From the NCBI GenBank assembly GCA_020056225.1, contig JAGVIE010000034.1:1-37584 (forward strand): a DNA stretch of 37,584 bases, given 5' to 3'. Positions 7,882-16,074 of the stretch are shown piece after piece. The notes below the pieces were generated by a model. The model made no database searches, was not told the origin of the DNA, and was given only the letters and a program-made list of their open reading frames with translations. The translations under genes were made by a program, and so were the position numbers. The stretch is from Bacteroidota bacterium (lineage in GTDB: Bacteria; Bacteroidota; Ignavibacteria; UBA10030; SZUA-254). How positions within the stretch are numbered: the stretch's first letter is position 1; the number at the start of each line of letters is the position of its first letter.

Positions 7882-8708
7882 AAATAGTTCGACCAAAAAC
7901 ATTGGAAGATAATTTAAAGGAATCTATCAAGGCAATTCGAAGCCAAACAAAGCTGAAGCCAAAAATAGCTATAATTCTTGGGTCGGGTTTGGGAGAATTT
8001 GCAGAAACCATTTCATCTTCTACAGTTATCGATACTCAATCTATTCCTCACTACCCTCATTCTTCTGTCGAAGGACATAAAGGCAGATTAATATTTGGTA
8101 AAATTGGTAAAGTTAAACTATTGGCTTTTCAGGGTCGGGTACATTTTTATGAGACCGGAAATATTGAAACAATTTTATATCCCATCCGTGTTGCGCACGC
8201 TTTAGGGATTAAAACTTTGGTTGTAACAAATGCCGCAGGCGGTATCAACAAACAATTTACACCCGGTGATCTAATGTTGATTACTGATCATATCAATTTG
8301 ACATTCGAAAATCCGTTTATCGATCAAAATAAATCGGCGACATCTCATCAGTTATATGATAAGCCGATGCAGAATCTGATCAAAGCTTCCGCACAAGAAG
8401 AAAGCATTCCTATCCGTGAAGGTATTTATTGTGGAATCAAAGGACCAAGTTACGAAACTGCCGCAGAAGTCCAGATGATCCGTTTTTTCGGCGCCGATGC
8501 CGTTGGAATGTCGACCGTGAATGAAGTAAGTCTCGCAAATGCCTTCGGCATGCGTGTCGGTGGAATTTCGTGTATAACCAACCTGTCAACTGGCATACTC
8601 GATCAAAAATTATCTCACAAGGAAGTTACTGAAATAGCAAATTTAGTAAAAGGTCCATTCGGGCAATTACTACGGGCAATAATAGTAAAATTGGGAAATA
8701 AATTTTAA
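7878..8708 (+). CDS. punA: Purine-nucleoside phosphorylase, trimeric type
   Basis: The 276-residue enzyme splits inosine and guanosine by phosphate into base and ribose 1-phosphate. Family blocks in order are LGSGLGEF (phosphate site), EGHKGRL, FQGRVHFYE, TNAAGGIN, GIKGPSYETAAE with the substrate-binding Glu, and DAVGMSTVNE. An Asn in CITNLSTG at the base pocket is the residue associated with 6-oxopurine specificity in this family, so hypoxanthine and guanine nucleosides are the likely substrates. The ATG overlaps the nupC stop by 4 bases (ATGA), which implies translational coupling of uptake and phosphorolysis. It closes the cdd-tdk-nupC-punA operon. Confidence 0.94.
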   Translation: MKIVRPKTLEDNLKESIKAIRSQTKLKPKIAIILGSGLGEFAETISSSTVIDTQSIPHYPHSSVEGHKGRLIFGKIGKVKLLAFQGRVHFYETGNIETILYPIRVAHALGIKTLVVTNAAGGINKQFTPGDLMLITDHINLTFENPFIDQNKSATSHQLYDKPMQNLIKASAQEESIPIREGIYCGIKGPSYETAAEVQMIRFFGADAVGMSTVNEVSLANAFGMRVGGISCITNLSTGILDQKLSHKEVTEIANLVKGPFGQLLRAIIVKLGNKF

Positions 8709-8774
8709 CCGTGTACTATTTGTACATCTGGAATAAAAAATCAATTTAACTTAAAATCTTCCACCTATACGACA

Positions 8775-10424
8775 ATGAATACATTACAATGGATAAATTA
8801 TGCCGACCTTCCACGCACTGAAGGCGGTTTCACGCAATTGTATCGCGATTATATAAACGATTATCAAAAAGTCGGGCATTACTTCGAGACAGATTTCCAT
8901 TCATTTGATTCGGTGAAGAGATACGCACACCGGATTTCACAACGAATTCGCCACCGTTCGACTCTCGTAGAAGTATTACTCGAACAGAACATCGGCTATG
9001 GCGTTGGGGATAATTCCATTAACAATATCCAATCGCTAATTGATGATAATACATTCGCAATTGTTACAGGTCAGCAGGTAGGAATTTTAGGTGGACCATT
9101 GTACACTGTTTACAAAACAATAACGGCGATTAAACTTGCTAAGCAACTTACATCTGTATTTCCTGAATATAAATTCGTCCCGATTTTCTGGCTCGAAGGT
9201 GAGGATCATGATTACGATGAAATTAATAAAATAGGGATTCTCAATCAGGAGCATTCCCCTGCCGTGATAGAATATCTTTTGAATGGCAAACCAGTTACAA
9301 AGAATGTCGGCGCAGTCGGAGAGATTGTTCTCGATAATTATCTCGATGCGTTTTTTGAAATACTTCAAAAAACATTGGGCCACTCTGAATTCCGTCAATC
9401 ACTTATCGATATTTTTAAGAATGCTTATTCCTCCGGAAGAACCCTTAATCATGCATTTGCTTCTTTAATGAATAAATTATTTGAGGGCGAGGGATTGGTA
9501 TTTATCTCATCAAATGATAAGCGCTTAAAACAACTTGTCTCACCGGTCTTCATAAAAGAGTTATCGGAATTCCCTCGTGTCTCACAGCTTATCATCGAAC
9601 AGAGCGCAGAACTTGAGGAGAAATATCACGCACAAATAAAAACTAAAGCGCTGAATCTATTCCATTTCTACAAAGAAGGCAGATATTTTATCGAACCGAG
9701 GGAAAATGATTTCAACATAAAAGGAACAAGATCCCAGATTACAAAAGAGGAAATTCTCAGGATCGCACATGAGAACCCTGAACTTTTAAGTCCGAATGTT
9801 GCCCTCCGCCCGATCTGCCAGGATACGATATTACCAACACTTGCATACGTTGCCGGACCATCAGAGATAGCGTACTTTGCACAGTTAAAAAAAGTTTATC
9901 AGTACTTCGACCTGACAATGCCGATGATTTATCCGCGTGCCAGCGTTACTCTTGTTGAGGAAAAAGTTGAACGGACACTGGATAAATATCAACTGGAATT
10001 GCTTGAATTCTTCGGTGACCCGGGAAAAATCGAAAAGAAGGTAATAGAGATGGTTTCAGAGGTGAAAATTGATGAGATGTTTGCAGAGGCGACACAACGT
10101 ATCTTCGATCTGACAAATGAAATGAAATTCGGCATTAACTATATTGATTCAACTCTTCTCGGTTCGCTCGAGAATACACGTTTAAAGATAGAACAGCAAC
10201 TTTCAGGATTAAAAGAAAAAGTAATCGAAGCGCAGAAACGTAAACATGAAATCGGTCTTCGTCAGATCGCTAAGGTAATCAATTCAATCTTCCCGAATAG
10301 AAATTATCAGGAGCGGGAATTAAATATCGGTCAATTCATGAACAAACACGGACTCGATCTTGTTCAATCTCTTCAATCCGAAATTTCAATCGATCAATTC
10401 AAGCATCAGGTAATTCGATTATAG
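8775..10424 (+). CDS. bshC: Putative cysteine ligase BshC of bacillithiol synthesis
   Basis: The 549-residue protein belongs to the BshC family, which attaches cysteine to glucosaminyl-malate in the last step of bacillithiol synthesis. The family signature FAIVTGQQVGILGGPLYTVYK (about residues 95-115) is intact, as are FWLEGEDHDYDEIN and the later RPICQDTILPTLAYVAGPSEI core. A long helical C-terminal stretch (about 400-500) fits the coiled coil of the family. It is full length. The 66-base spacer after punA holds only a small TGTAC-TATTT-GTACA inverted repeat (8712-8726), so whether it is read from the upstream operon is unclear. BshA and BshB are not in this window. Confidence 0.93.
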   Translation: MNTLQWINYADLPRTEGGFTQLYRDYINDYQKVGHYFETDFHSFDSVKRYAHRISQRIRHRSTLVEVLLEQNIGYGVGDNSINNIQSLIDDNTFAIVTGQQVGILGGPLYTVYKTITAIKLAKQLTSVFPEYKFVPIFWLEGEDHDYDEINKIGILNQEHSPAVIEYLLNGKPVTKNVGAVGEIVLDNYLDAFFEILQKTLGHSEFRQSLIDIFKNAYSSGRTLNHAFASLMNKLFEGEGLVFISSNDKRLKQLVSPVFIKELSEFPRVSQLIIEQSAELEEKYHAQIKTKALNLFHFYKEGRYFIEPRENDFNIKGTRSQITKEEILRIAHENPELLSPNVALRPICQDTILPTLAYVAGPSEIAYFAQLKKVYQYFDLTMPMIYPRASVTLVEEKVERTLDKYQLELLEFFGDPGKIEKKVIEMVSEVKIDEMFAEATQRIFDLTNEMKFGINYIDSTLLGSLENTRLKIEQQLSGLKEKVIEAQKRKHEIGLRQIAKVINSIFPNRNYQERELNIGQFMNKHGLDLVQSLQSEISIDQFKHQVIRL

Positions 10425-10432
10425 TTATGTGC

Positions 10433-10463
10433 ACCGGCTCAAATATTTTGTTCGTTGAGCGGT
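10433..10463. terminator. Hairpin between converging bshC and gpmI
   Basis: ACC-GCTCAA pairs with TTGAGC-GGT across a one-base bulge, with a 12-base loop. It lies in the 56-base gap between two convergent stops, where a terminator is expected. No good U-tract is present on either strand, so efficiency is doubtful. Confidence 0.4.
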
Positions 10464-10480
10464 AACTTCAAGAGATATCA

Positions 10481-12019
10481 CTAATGAGTAACAGCCAACG
10501 GTGTGCCGTCCATCTCAGTTGGTTTAGGAATGCCCATAACTTGTAAAATAGTTGGCGCAATATCAGCGAGTTTACCATTTTGTTGTAATATTGGTTTAAA
10601 GTCATCCTCAACGAAAATAATCGGTACCAAGTTTGTGGTATGTGCTGTGTGCGGTCCTCCATCATCGTCTATCATCTTGTCTGCATTTCCATGGTCGGCA
10701 GTAACTAATATAAAATATCCGTTCTCTTGAGCTACAGGAATTAATTTACTCAAGCAATCATCAATCACTTCAACTGCCTTTACTGCGGCTGCCATCTTAC
10801 CGGAGTGTCCTACCATATCGCAATTGGCATAGTTCATCACAATGAAATCATATTTTGATGCCGTAACAGCCTCTATTGCTTTACCGGTGACTTCATGTGC
10901 ACTCATCTCAGGTTTCAAATCGTATGTAGCAACACCGCGCGGTGATGGAATGAGTATTCGGTCTTCACCTGGAAGAATTTCTTCCCGTCCGCCATTGAAG
11001 AAGAAAGTTACATGAGCATATTTCTCTGTTTCTGCAAGTCGTAATTGTTTCATCCCGAGATCTGAAACTATTTCACCCAATGTTTTAGTTAGAAATTGCG
11101 GCGGAAAGGCAATAGGGAATTTAAAATCCTCGTGATACTGTGTCATAGTCACAAAATGTAAATTCATTTTGTGATGAGGGAATTTATCGAACTGATCATC
11201 AGTCAGTGATCGGGTCAGTTGGCGTGTACGATCTGTTCGGAAATTATAAAAAATAACAGAATCGTGTTCTTTTATTACCGCTTTAGGCCAACCTTCTTTT
11301 GTAGCGATTATGGGAAGAACGAACTCATCTGAGAGGTTTTGCTTATAAGATGTACGCACAGCTTCTACCGGGTTATCTGCGCTATACCCAGCGCCTTCAG
11401 TTAAAGCACGGTATGCTTTTTCTGTACGATCCCAGCGGTTATCGCGATCCATCCCATAATATCGTCCCATCACGGTTGCAATTTCTCCAATACCAATTTC
11501 TTCAATCTTTTGTTGAAGTTCCGTAATATAGCCAACACCCGATTCAGGTGGCGTATCGCGTCCATCGAGTATCACATGGATGAAAACATTTTTTAGCTGA
11601 TGTGTTTTTGCTAACGCAAGAAGAGCATAAAGATGGGTGTTCATGCTATGAACGCCGCCGTCGGACAATAATCCGATAAGGTGAAGCGCTGAATTGTATT
11701 TTTTAGCATTTTCGATTGCACCAAGGAATGCAGGTTTCTCAAAGAAATCACCCGACCGTATTGAACGATCTATCCGTGTAATTTCCTGCCACACTATTCT
11801 CCCGGCACCGATATTCATGTGACCTACTTCGGAATTACCCATCTGTCCGGTCGGTAATCCTACGTCCTCACCGGAAGCATTGATTGAAGTCCATGGATAT
11901 TTTCTAAATAAAGAATTAATGAAAGGCTTTTTCGCTTGATGGATAGCATCGTACTCGGGGATCTTTCCAATCCCAAATCCATCGAGAATAATCAATAATA
12001 TTTGTTTGTCGGTGTGCAT
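10481..12019 (-). CDS. gpmI: 2,3-bisphosphoglycerate-independent phosphoglycerate mutase
   Basis: The 512-residue metalloenzyme interconverts 3- and 2-phosphoglycerate in glycolysis and gluconeogenesis. It shows the alkaline-phosphatase-fold metal motifs ILDGFGIG (Asp13), the catalytic Ser63 in GQMGNSEVGHMNIGAGR, the RGVATYDLKPEMSA block and the C-terminal ANCDMVGHSG and TADHGNADKM metal ligands. The insertion domain carries HVILDGRDTPP and GRYYGMDRD. Length is exactly that of the family. It stands alone on the - strand, separated from pnp by a strong terminator and converging on bshC. Confidence 0.97.
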   Translation of the reverse strand: MHTDKQILLIILDGFGIGKIPEYDAIHQAKKPFINSLFRKYPWTSINASGEDVGLPTGQMGNSEVGHMNIGAGRIVWQEITRIDRSIRSGDFFEKPAFLGAIENAKKYNSALHLIGLLSDGGVHSMNTHLYALLALAKTHQLKNVFIHVILDGRDTPPESGVGYITELQQKIEEIGIGEIATVMGRYYGMDRDNRWDRTEKAYRALTEGAGYSADNPVEAVRTSYKQNLSDEFVLPIIATKEGWPKAVIKEHDSVIFYNFRTDRTRQLTRSLTDDQFDKFPHHKMNLHFVTMTQYHEDFKFPIAFPPQFLTKTLGEIVSDLGMKQLRLAETEKYAHVTFFFNGGREEILPGEDRILIPSPRGVATYDLKPEMSAHEVTGKAIEAVTASKYDFIVMNYANCDMVGHSGKMAAAVKAVEVIDDCLSKLIPVAQENGYFILVTADHGNADKMIDDDGGPHTAHTTNLVPIIFVEDDFKPILQQNGKLADIAPTILQVMGIPKPTEMDGTPLAVTH

Positions 12020-12060
12020 TGAGTAATTATAAACTTATCATTGAACATTACTTGCAGATA

Positions 12061-12100
12061 AAAAAATTCCCGTGGGCGCACTTACGCATGTTCCCACGGG
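12061..12100 (-). terminator. Intrinsic terminator after pnp
   Basis: On the - strand an 8-bp CCCGTGGG/CCCACGGG stem with a 16-base loop is followed by AATTTTTTT. It lies 18 bases after the pnp stop and ends the rimP-to-pnp operon before gpmI. Confidence 0.87.
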
Positions 12101-12118
12101 TTAATTCATTTGATCTTA

Positions 12119-14392
12119 CTAATCGCGATGCGAACGGTGATGTCCTCCACCACCTCGGTGACCGCCATTACGATCTCCGTCTCGCCGTGGGGGGCGGTCT
12201 CTTTTTCGTTCTGCTTCGCGCAGTGCTTCCTGTTCAGGATCATAACCTGGCATCAATGCTTTACGGCTAAGATTATTTCTGCCTTCGTCGTCAATTTTAA
12301 TTAACTTGACTTCAATTTCATCTCCAACCTTCAGAATATCGGAAACTTTATTCACACGATTAACGTCCAGATGCGAAATGTGAACAAGCCCTTCTTTGCC
12401 GGGCAGGAATTCAACAAATGCGCCGAAATCCATTAGTCTAGTGACTTTCCCTTTATAAGTCTTTCCAACTACCGGAGCTTCTACGAGCTTGCTGATAATT
12501 TGCTGTGCTTTGTCGGATCCCTCAGCACTAACTGAAGCAATCACTATTGTGCCATCGTCTTCAATATTTATTTCTGCACCGGTATCCTTCACGATCTGGC
12601 GAATCATCTTTCCGCCCGGACCTATAACCGTTCCAATCATATCAACCGGAATCTTGAGTGTTGTTAATCGTGGCGCATACTTTGATAATTCCTTTCGCGG
12701 TTCATTTATTGTTTGTTCCATGATTCCAAGTATGTGGAAACGTCCGTCCTTCGCTTGCATCAGCGCTCGCTCGATAATATCGAACGATATTCCCTGAATC
12801 TTTATATCCATCTGTAAACCGGTAATACCATCTCTCGTACCAGAGACTTTAAAATCCATATCACCGAGATGATCTTCATTGCCCAAGATATCGCTTAGTA
12901 CCGCAACTTTATCTGCTTCTTTGATAAGTCCCATCGCAATGCCAGCGACCGGTTTTTTAATCGGAACACCTGCATCCATTAAAGCGAGAGTTCCGGCACA
13001 TACCGTTGCCATCGATGAAGAACCGTTCGATTCAAGAATATCAGAAACGATACGGATAGTATATGGAAATTCTTCCTCCAGAGGAAGGACGTTCTTAAGA
13101 GAACGCTCAGCAAGGTTGCCGTGACCGATTTCTCGTCTGCCGGTGCTGCCAAGTCTACCAACTTCACCAACAGAAAATGGCGGGAAATTGTAGTGCAACA
13201 TGAAGCGTTTGGTTGATTCGGGCTGTAATCCATCGAGGATTTGTTCATCTAACTTAGTTCCCAATGTTGCCGAGGTTAAACTTTGAGTCTCACCGCGCGT
13301 GAAAAGCGCCGAGCCGTGAGTTCGCGGCAATAAGCCGATCTCACATGTGATAGGACGAACGTCTTTCACGCCTCTTCCATCGAGACGCTTGCCTTCATCA
13401 AGGATCATTTTTCTCATCTCTTCATATTCGATATCGTGGAGGATATCTGCGATAAGATCTTTTTTATCTTCAACAAATGCCGCCGGGCTTTCATGATAGA
13501 GAGCATTATCTTTATCGTTAAGTTTAAGCGCGACAGAAGTAATCGCTGATTTCAGTCCTTCGATCGTAGTCAGTAGGATTTCTTCGTTCGCTTTGCTTCT
13601 TTCTTCCTTCATCAATATTTGATGTGTAGCGGTACGGACTTTATCGCGTGCAATTTTTGAGACGGCATCATTCAGTTGATTCTTCAGTTGATTGACCGGG
13701 ATTTCACGTTTAGGGCGATTAGATTCGTTTTGAAATTCGATCTGAAGGGCGCATAATTTCTTGATATTTTCCTGTGCGAATCGGAGAGCTTCGAGCATAT
13801 CCTGTTCGGATATTTCTTTTGTCTCTCCTTCAACCATCACGATTGAAGTTGTTGTCCCCGCCACCATGATGTCCATACTGCTTGAAGGCAATTGGCTGAA
13901 TGTTGGGTTGACGATAAGATTGCCGTCGATTTTTCCAACACGCACCTCAGCGATAGGACCCGAAAAAGGGATATCCGAAATCATTAACGCAGATGAAGCG
14001 CCCAAAGCTCCGAGAAAATCTGCATCGTTTTCCTGATCCGATGAAAACACAGTTAATAATATCTGTGTTTCACTTTTATAACCTTCAGGAAACATGGGTC
14101 TGATAGGTCGATCAATCAGACGGGAAGAGAGAATTTCTTTTTCAGTGGGCCGCCCTTCCCTTTTGAAAAATCCGCCTGGAATTTTTCCTGCCGCCGCAGT
14201 TTTTTCACGATACTCTACCTGAAGCGGAAGAAAATCCTGTCCCTCCACAATTTCTTTTTTAGCAACAACAGAAGCCAGTACCATCGTGTCACCATATCGA
14301 ACCATTACTGCTCCATCTGCTTGTTTAGCATACTTACCTGTTTCGATGGAGAGAATTCTTCCACCAATTTCAATTTCTTTTCTTATTACCAT
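12119..14392 (-). CDS. pnp: Polyribonucleotide nucleotidyltransferase (PNPase)
   Basis: The 757-residue 3'-5' phosphorolytic exoribonuclease works in RNA decay. Domains in order are RNase PH 1 (about 1-220), an all-helical linker, RNase PH 2 (about 320-545, with GETQSLTSATLG and SNGSSSMATVCAGTLALMDAG), a KH domain (about 555-615, IGPGGKMIRQI) and an S1 domain (about 625-695, GKVTRLMDFGAFVEFLPGKEGLVHIS). The end is a short Arg/Gly/His-rich tail (PPRRDGDRNGGHRGGGG), a low-complexity RNA-binding-like extension. It is the last gene of the operon, 51 bases after rpsO, the same order as in E. coli, where the rpsO-pnp transcript is cut by RNase III and PNPase represses its own synthesis. Confidence 0.97.
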   Translation of the reverse strand: MVIRKEIEIGGRILSIETGKYAKQADGAVMVRYGDTMVLASVVAKKEIVEGQDFLPLQVEYREKTAAAGKIPGGFFKREGRPTEKEILSSRLIDRPIRPMFPEGYKSETQILLTVFSSDQENDADFLGALGASSALMISDIPFSGPIAEVRVGKIDGNLIVNPTFSQLPSSSMDIMVAGTTTSIVMVEGETKEISEQDMLEALRFAQENIKKLCALQIEFQNESNRPKREIPVNQLKNQLNDAVSKIARDKVRTATHQILMKEERSKANEEILLTTIEGLKSAITSVALKLNDKDNALYHESPAAFVEDKKDLIADILHDIEYEEMRKMILDEGKRLDGRGVKDVRPITCEIGLLPRTHGSALFTRGETQSLTSATLGTKLDEQILDGLQPESTKRFMLHYNFPPFSVGEVGRLGSTGRREIGHGNLAERSLKNVLPLEEEFPYTIRIVSDILESNGSSSMATVCAGTLALMDAGVPIKKPVAGIAMGLIKEADKVAVLSDILGNEDHLGDMDFKVSGTRDGITGLQMDIKIQGISFDIIERALMQAKDGRFHILGIMEQTINEPRKELSKYAPRLTTLKIPVDMIGTVIGPGGKMIRQIVKDTGAEINIEDDGTIVIASVSAEGSDKAQQIISKLVEAPVVGKTYKGKVTRLMDFGAFVEFLPGKEGLVHISHLDVNRVNKVSDILKVGDEIEVKLIKIDDEGRNNLSRKALMPGYDPEQEALREAERKRDRPPRRDGDRNGGHRGGGGHHRSHRD

Positions 14393-14443
14393 CTGATTTC
14401 TTCCAATTTCAATTTATGATTATTTTTATTTTCGATTACACGC

Positions 14444-14713
14444 TTATTTGCGCAGTTCGAGTTCCTGGATTATTTTCCGGTATCGATCCATATTTTTATT
14501 TTGCAGATATACCAATAATCTGCGCCTTTTACCTACCATCTTGAGCAAACCGTATCTTGAGTGATGGTCTTTCACGGCTTTGTTAAAATGTGATGAAAGA
14601 TCGTTTATGCGGTTCGTTAGAATCGCAATCTGAACTTCCGGTGAACCTGAATCAGCGGGCGTTTTGCCGAACTTATTCATAAGCTCTTGTTTCTTCTCTT
14701 TTGTTAATGGCAT
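14444..14713 (-). CDS. rpsO: 30S ribosomal protein S15
   Basis: The 89-residue primary 16S rRNA-binding protein has the conserved [22 protein letters not shown] block, [18 protein letters not shown] and the terminal [12 protein letters not shown]. Length matches the family exactly. A good ribosome site (GGAGAAG) precedes the ATG by 4 bases. It lies between ribF and pnp, the order found in many bacteria. Confidence 0.98.
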   Translation of the reverse strand: MPLTKEKKQELMNKFGKTPADSGSPEVQIAILTNRINDLSSHFNKAVKDHHSRYGLLKMVGKRRRLLVYLQNKNMDRYRKIIQELELRK

Positions 14714-14739
14714 TTTACTTCTCCTTTAAAACTAATCTG

Positions 14740-15675
14740 TTATTGTTGAACTTTATTAATAAACTTCATGCACAACTCTCTATCATTGTGCAACTGTGTA
14801 ACTAATTCTTCTTTTGATGAAAATTTTATTTCCGATCTAATTCTTCTTAAAAAATTAACTGTTATTTCTTTTCCGTAAAGTACATCGTTTATGCCGAAAA
14901 TATTAGCTTCTATTATCCTTTGTCCGTCTGGTTTAAACGTGGGCCTAACACCGATATTTAACATACCATAAAAAATATTCCCGTCAAATTCTAACGAAAC
15001 AAAATATACTCCGTTTTGAGGTACCACTTTACTGCCTGACTGCGGCTGTATATTAGCAGTTGGGAAATTAAGTGTTTTTCCTCTTCTATCTCCTTCTACG
15101 ACTTGACCTTTCATCGAATATGGGCGATCAAGATATTTCGCAGCACGTTCAACATCACCCTGAGATAAAAGATTTCGGATTTTTGTACTGCTTATTATCT
15201 CTCCTTCCGATGAAACGGGTTCAAGGACATCTACGTCAAAATGCGAATCTTTTCCCATTTGTCTTAGCTCATCGATATTCGATTTACGATCTCTTCCGAA
15301 CATATGATCATGTCCTACAATTACGCTTCGCACACCTGTACCATGCAGGATATAGCGCTCATAGAACTCACGAGATGTTTGTCGTGAAAAATCAAATGTA
15401 AACTCTATTACGTATACCAGATCAACTCCAATATTTTTCATCAGTTCAAGGCGCTCATCAAGAGTACTCAATAACTTCACCGGACCTTTTCCAACAACTT
15501 CACGGGGATGGGGTTCGAAAGTGACAATAATACTCCGGGCATTGTACTCGGTTGCACGCTCATGTAATCTGCGGAAGATCAATTTATGGCCGAGATGCAC
15601 ACCATCAAATGTGCCTATTGTTATGACTGAATTTGAATCGCGTGTAATATCTTCTAATTTGCGCACAACGATCAT
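14740..15675 (-). CDS. ribF: Bifunctional riboflavin kinase / FAD synthetase
   Basis: The protein phosphorylates riboflavin to FMN and then adenylylates FMN to FAD. The N-terminal nucleotidyltransferase domain has TIGTFDGVHLGHK and SIIVTFEPHP and VIVGHDHMFGRDR; the C-terminal kinase domain has GDRRGKTLNFPTANI and YGMLNIGVRPTF. I prefer ATG 15675 (311 residues), which begins at the usual place. An ATG at 15726 would add 17 residues and overlap rbfA by 26 bases. It follows rbfA directly; the truB gene that usually lies between is absent. rpsO follows after 26 bases. Confidence 0.93.
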   Translation of the reverse strand: MIVVRKLEDITRDSNSVITIGTFDGVHLGHKLIFRRLHERATEYNARSIIVTFEPHPREVVGKGPVKLLSTLDERLELMKNIGVDLVYVIEFTFDFSRQTSREFYERYILHGTGVRSVIVGHDHMFGRDRKSNIDELRQMGKDSHFDVDVLEPVSSEGEIISSTKIRNLLSQGDVERAAKYLDRPYSMKGQVVEGDRRGKTLNFPTANIQPQSGSKVVPQNGVYFVSLEFDGNIFYGMLNIGVRPTFKPDGQRIIEANIFGINDVLYGKEITVNFLRRIRSEIKFSSKEELVTQLHNDRELCMKFINKVQQ

Positions 15676-15700
15676 TGCAAAATTCCCGTGAATGAGGATA

Positions 15701-16063
15701 TCACTCAGGACCCTTCGTTGCGTCATCTTTGTGAATTTGTCTGATCAGGTTATTGATCTTCTCTACGCGATCGAGAGTTTCATCCACATAAAATTGAATT
15801 GCCGGTGTGAATTTCAATCTGATAGTCGAACCTATGAACGACCTTATCTCGCCTTTGTGATCTTCAAGCATCTTCAAAGTAGCCGCCTTTACATCAGGTG
15901 ATCCCATTATACTAACATAGATTTTTGCTATTTTAAGATCAGGCGTTACGTGTACTTCGGTAACAGTGATAAAACCATAAGCAGGGTCACGAAATTCACG
16001 CGTGAAATACATTCCGATTTCTTCTTTTATGAGCGAAGCGACTTTTTCGGTACGCAATGACAT
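15701..16063 (-). CDS. rbfA: 30S ribosome-binding factor RbfA
   Basis: The 120-residue KH-fold factor helps late maturation of the 30S subunit and 16S rRNA 5' end. It opens with the typical RTEKVASLIKEEIGMYFTRE and carries ITVTEVHVTPDLKIAKIYVS, then the LRFTPAIQFYVDETLD-like segment (here RLKFTPAIQFYVDETLDRV). Length is normal. It begins 11 bases after infB. Confidence 0.96.
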   Translation of the reverse strand: MSLRTEKVASLIKEEIGMYFTREFRDPAYGFITVTEVHVTPDLKIAKIYVSIMGSPDVKAATLKMLEDHKGEIRSFIGSTIRLKFTPAIQFYVDETLDRVEKINNLIRQIHKDDATKGPE

Positions 16064-16074
16064 GCTATGAATTC

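Noticed and set aside
12020-12060. Promoter for gpmI with TATAAT at 12026-12031
   Set aside because: A good -10 exists on the - strand but no acceptable -35 at 16-18 bases, and it would give an almost leaderless mRNA; not strong enough to list.
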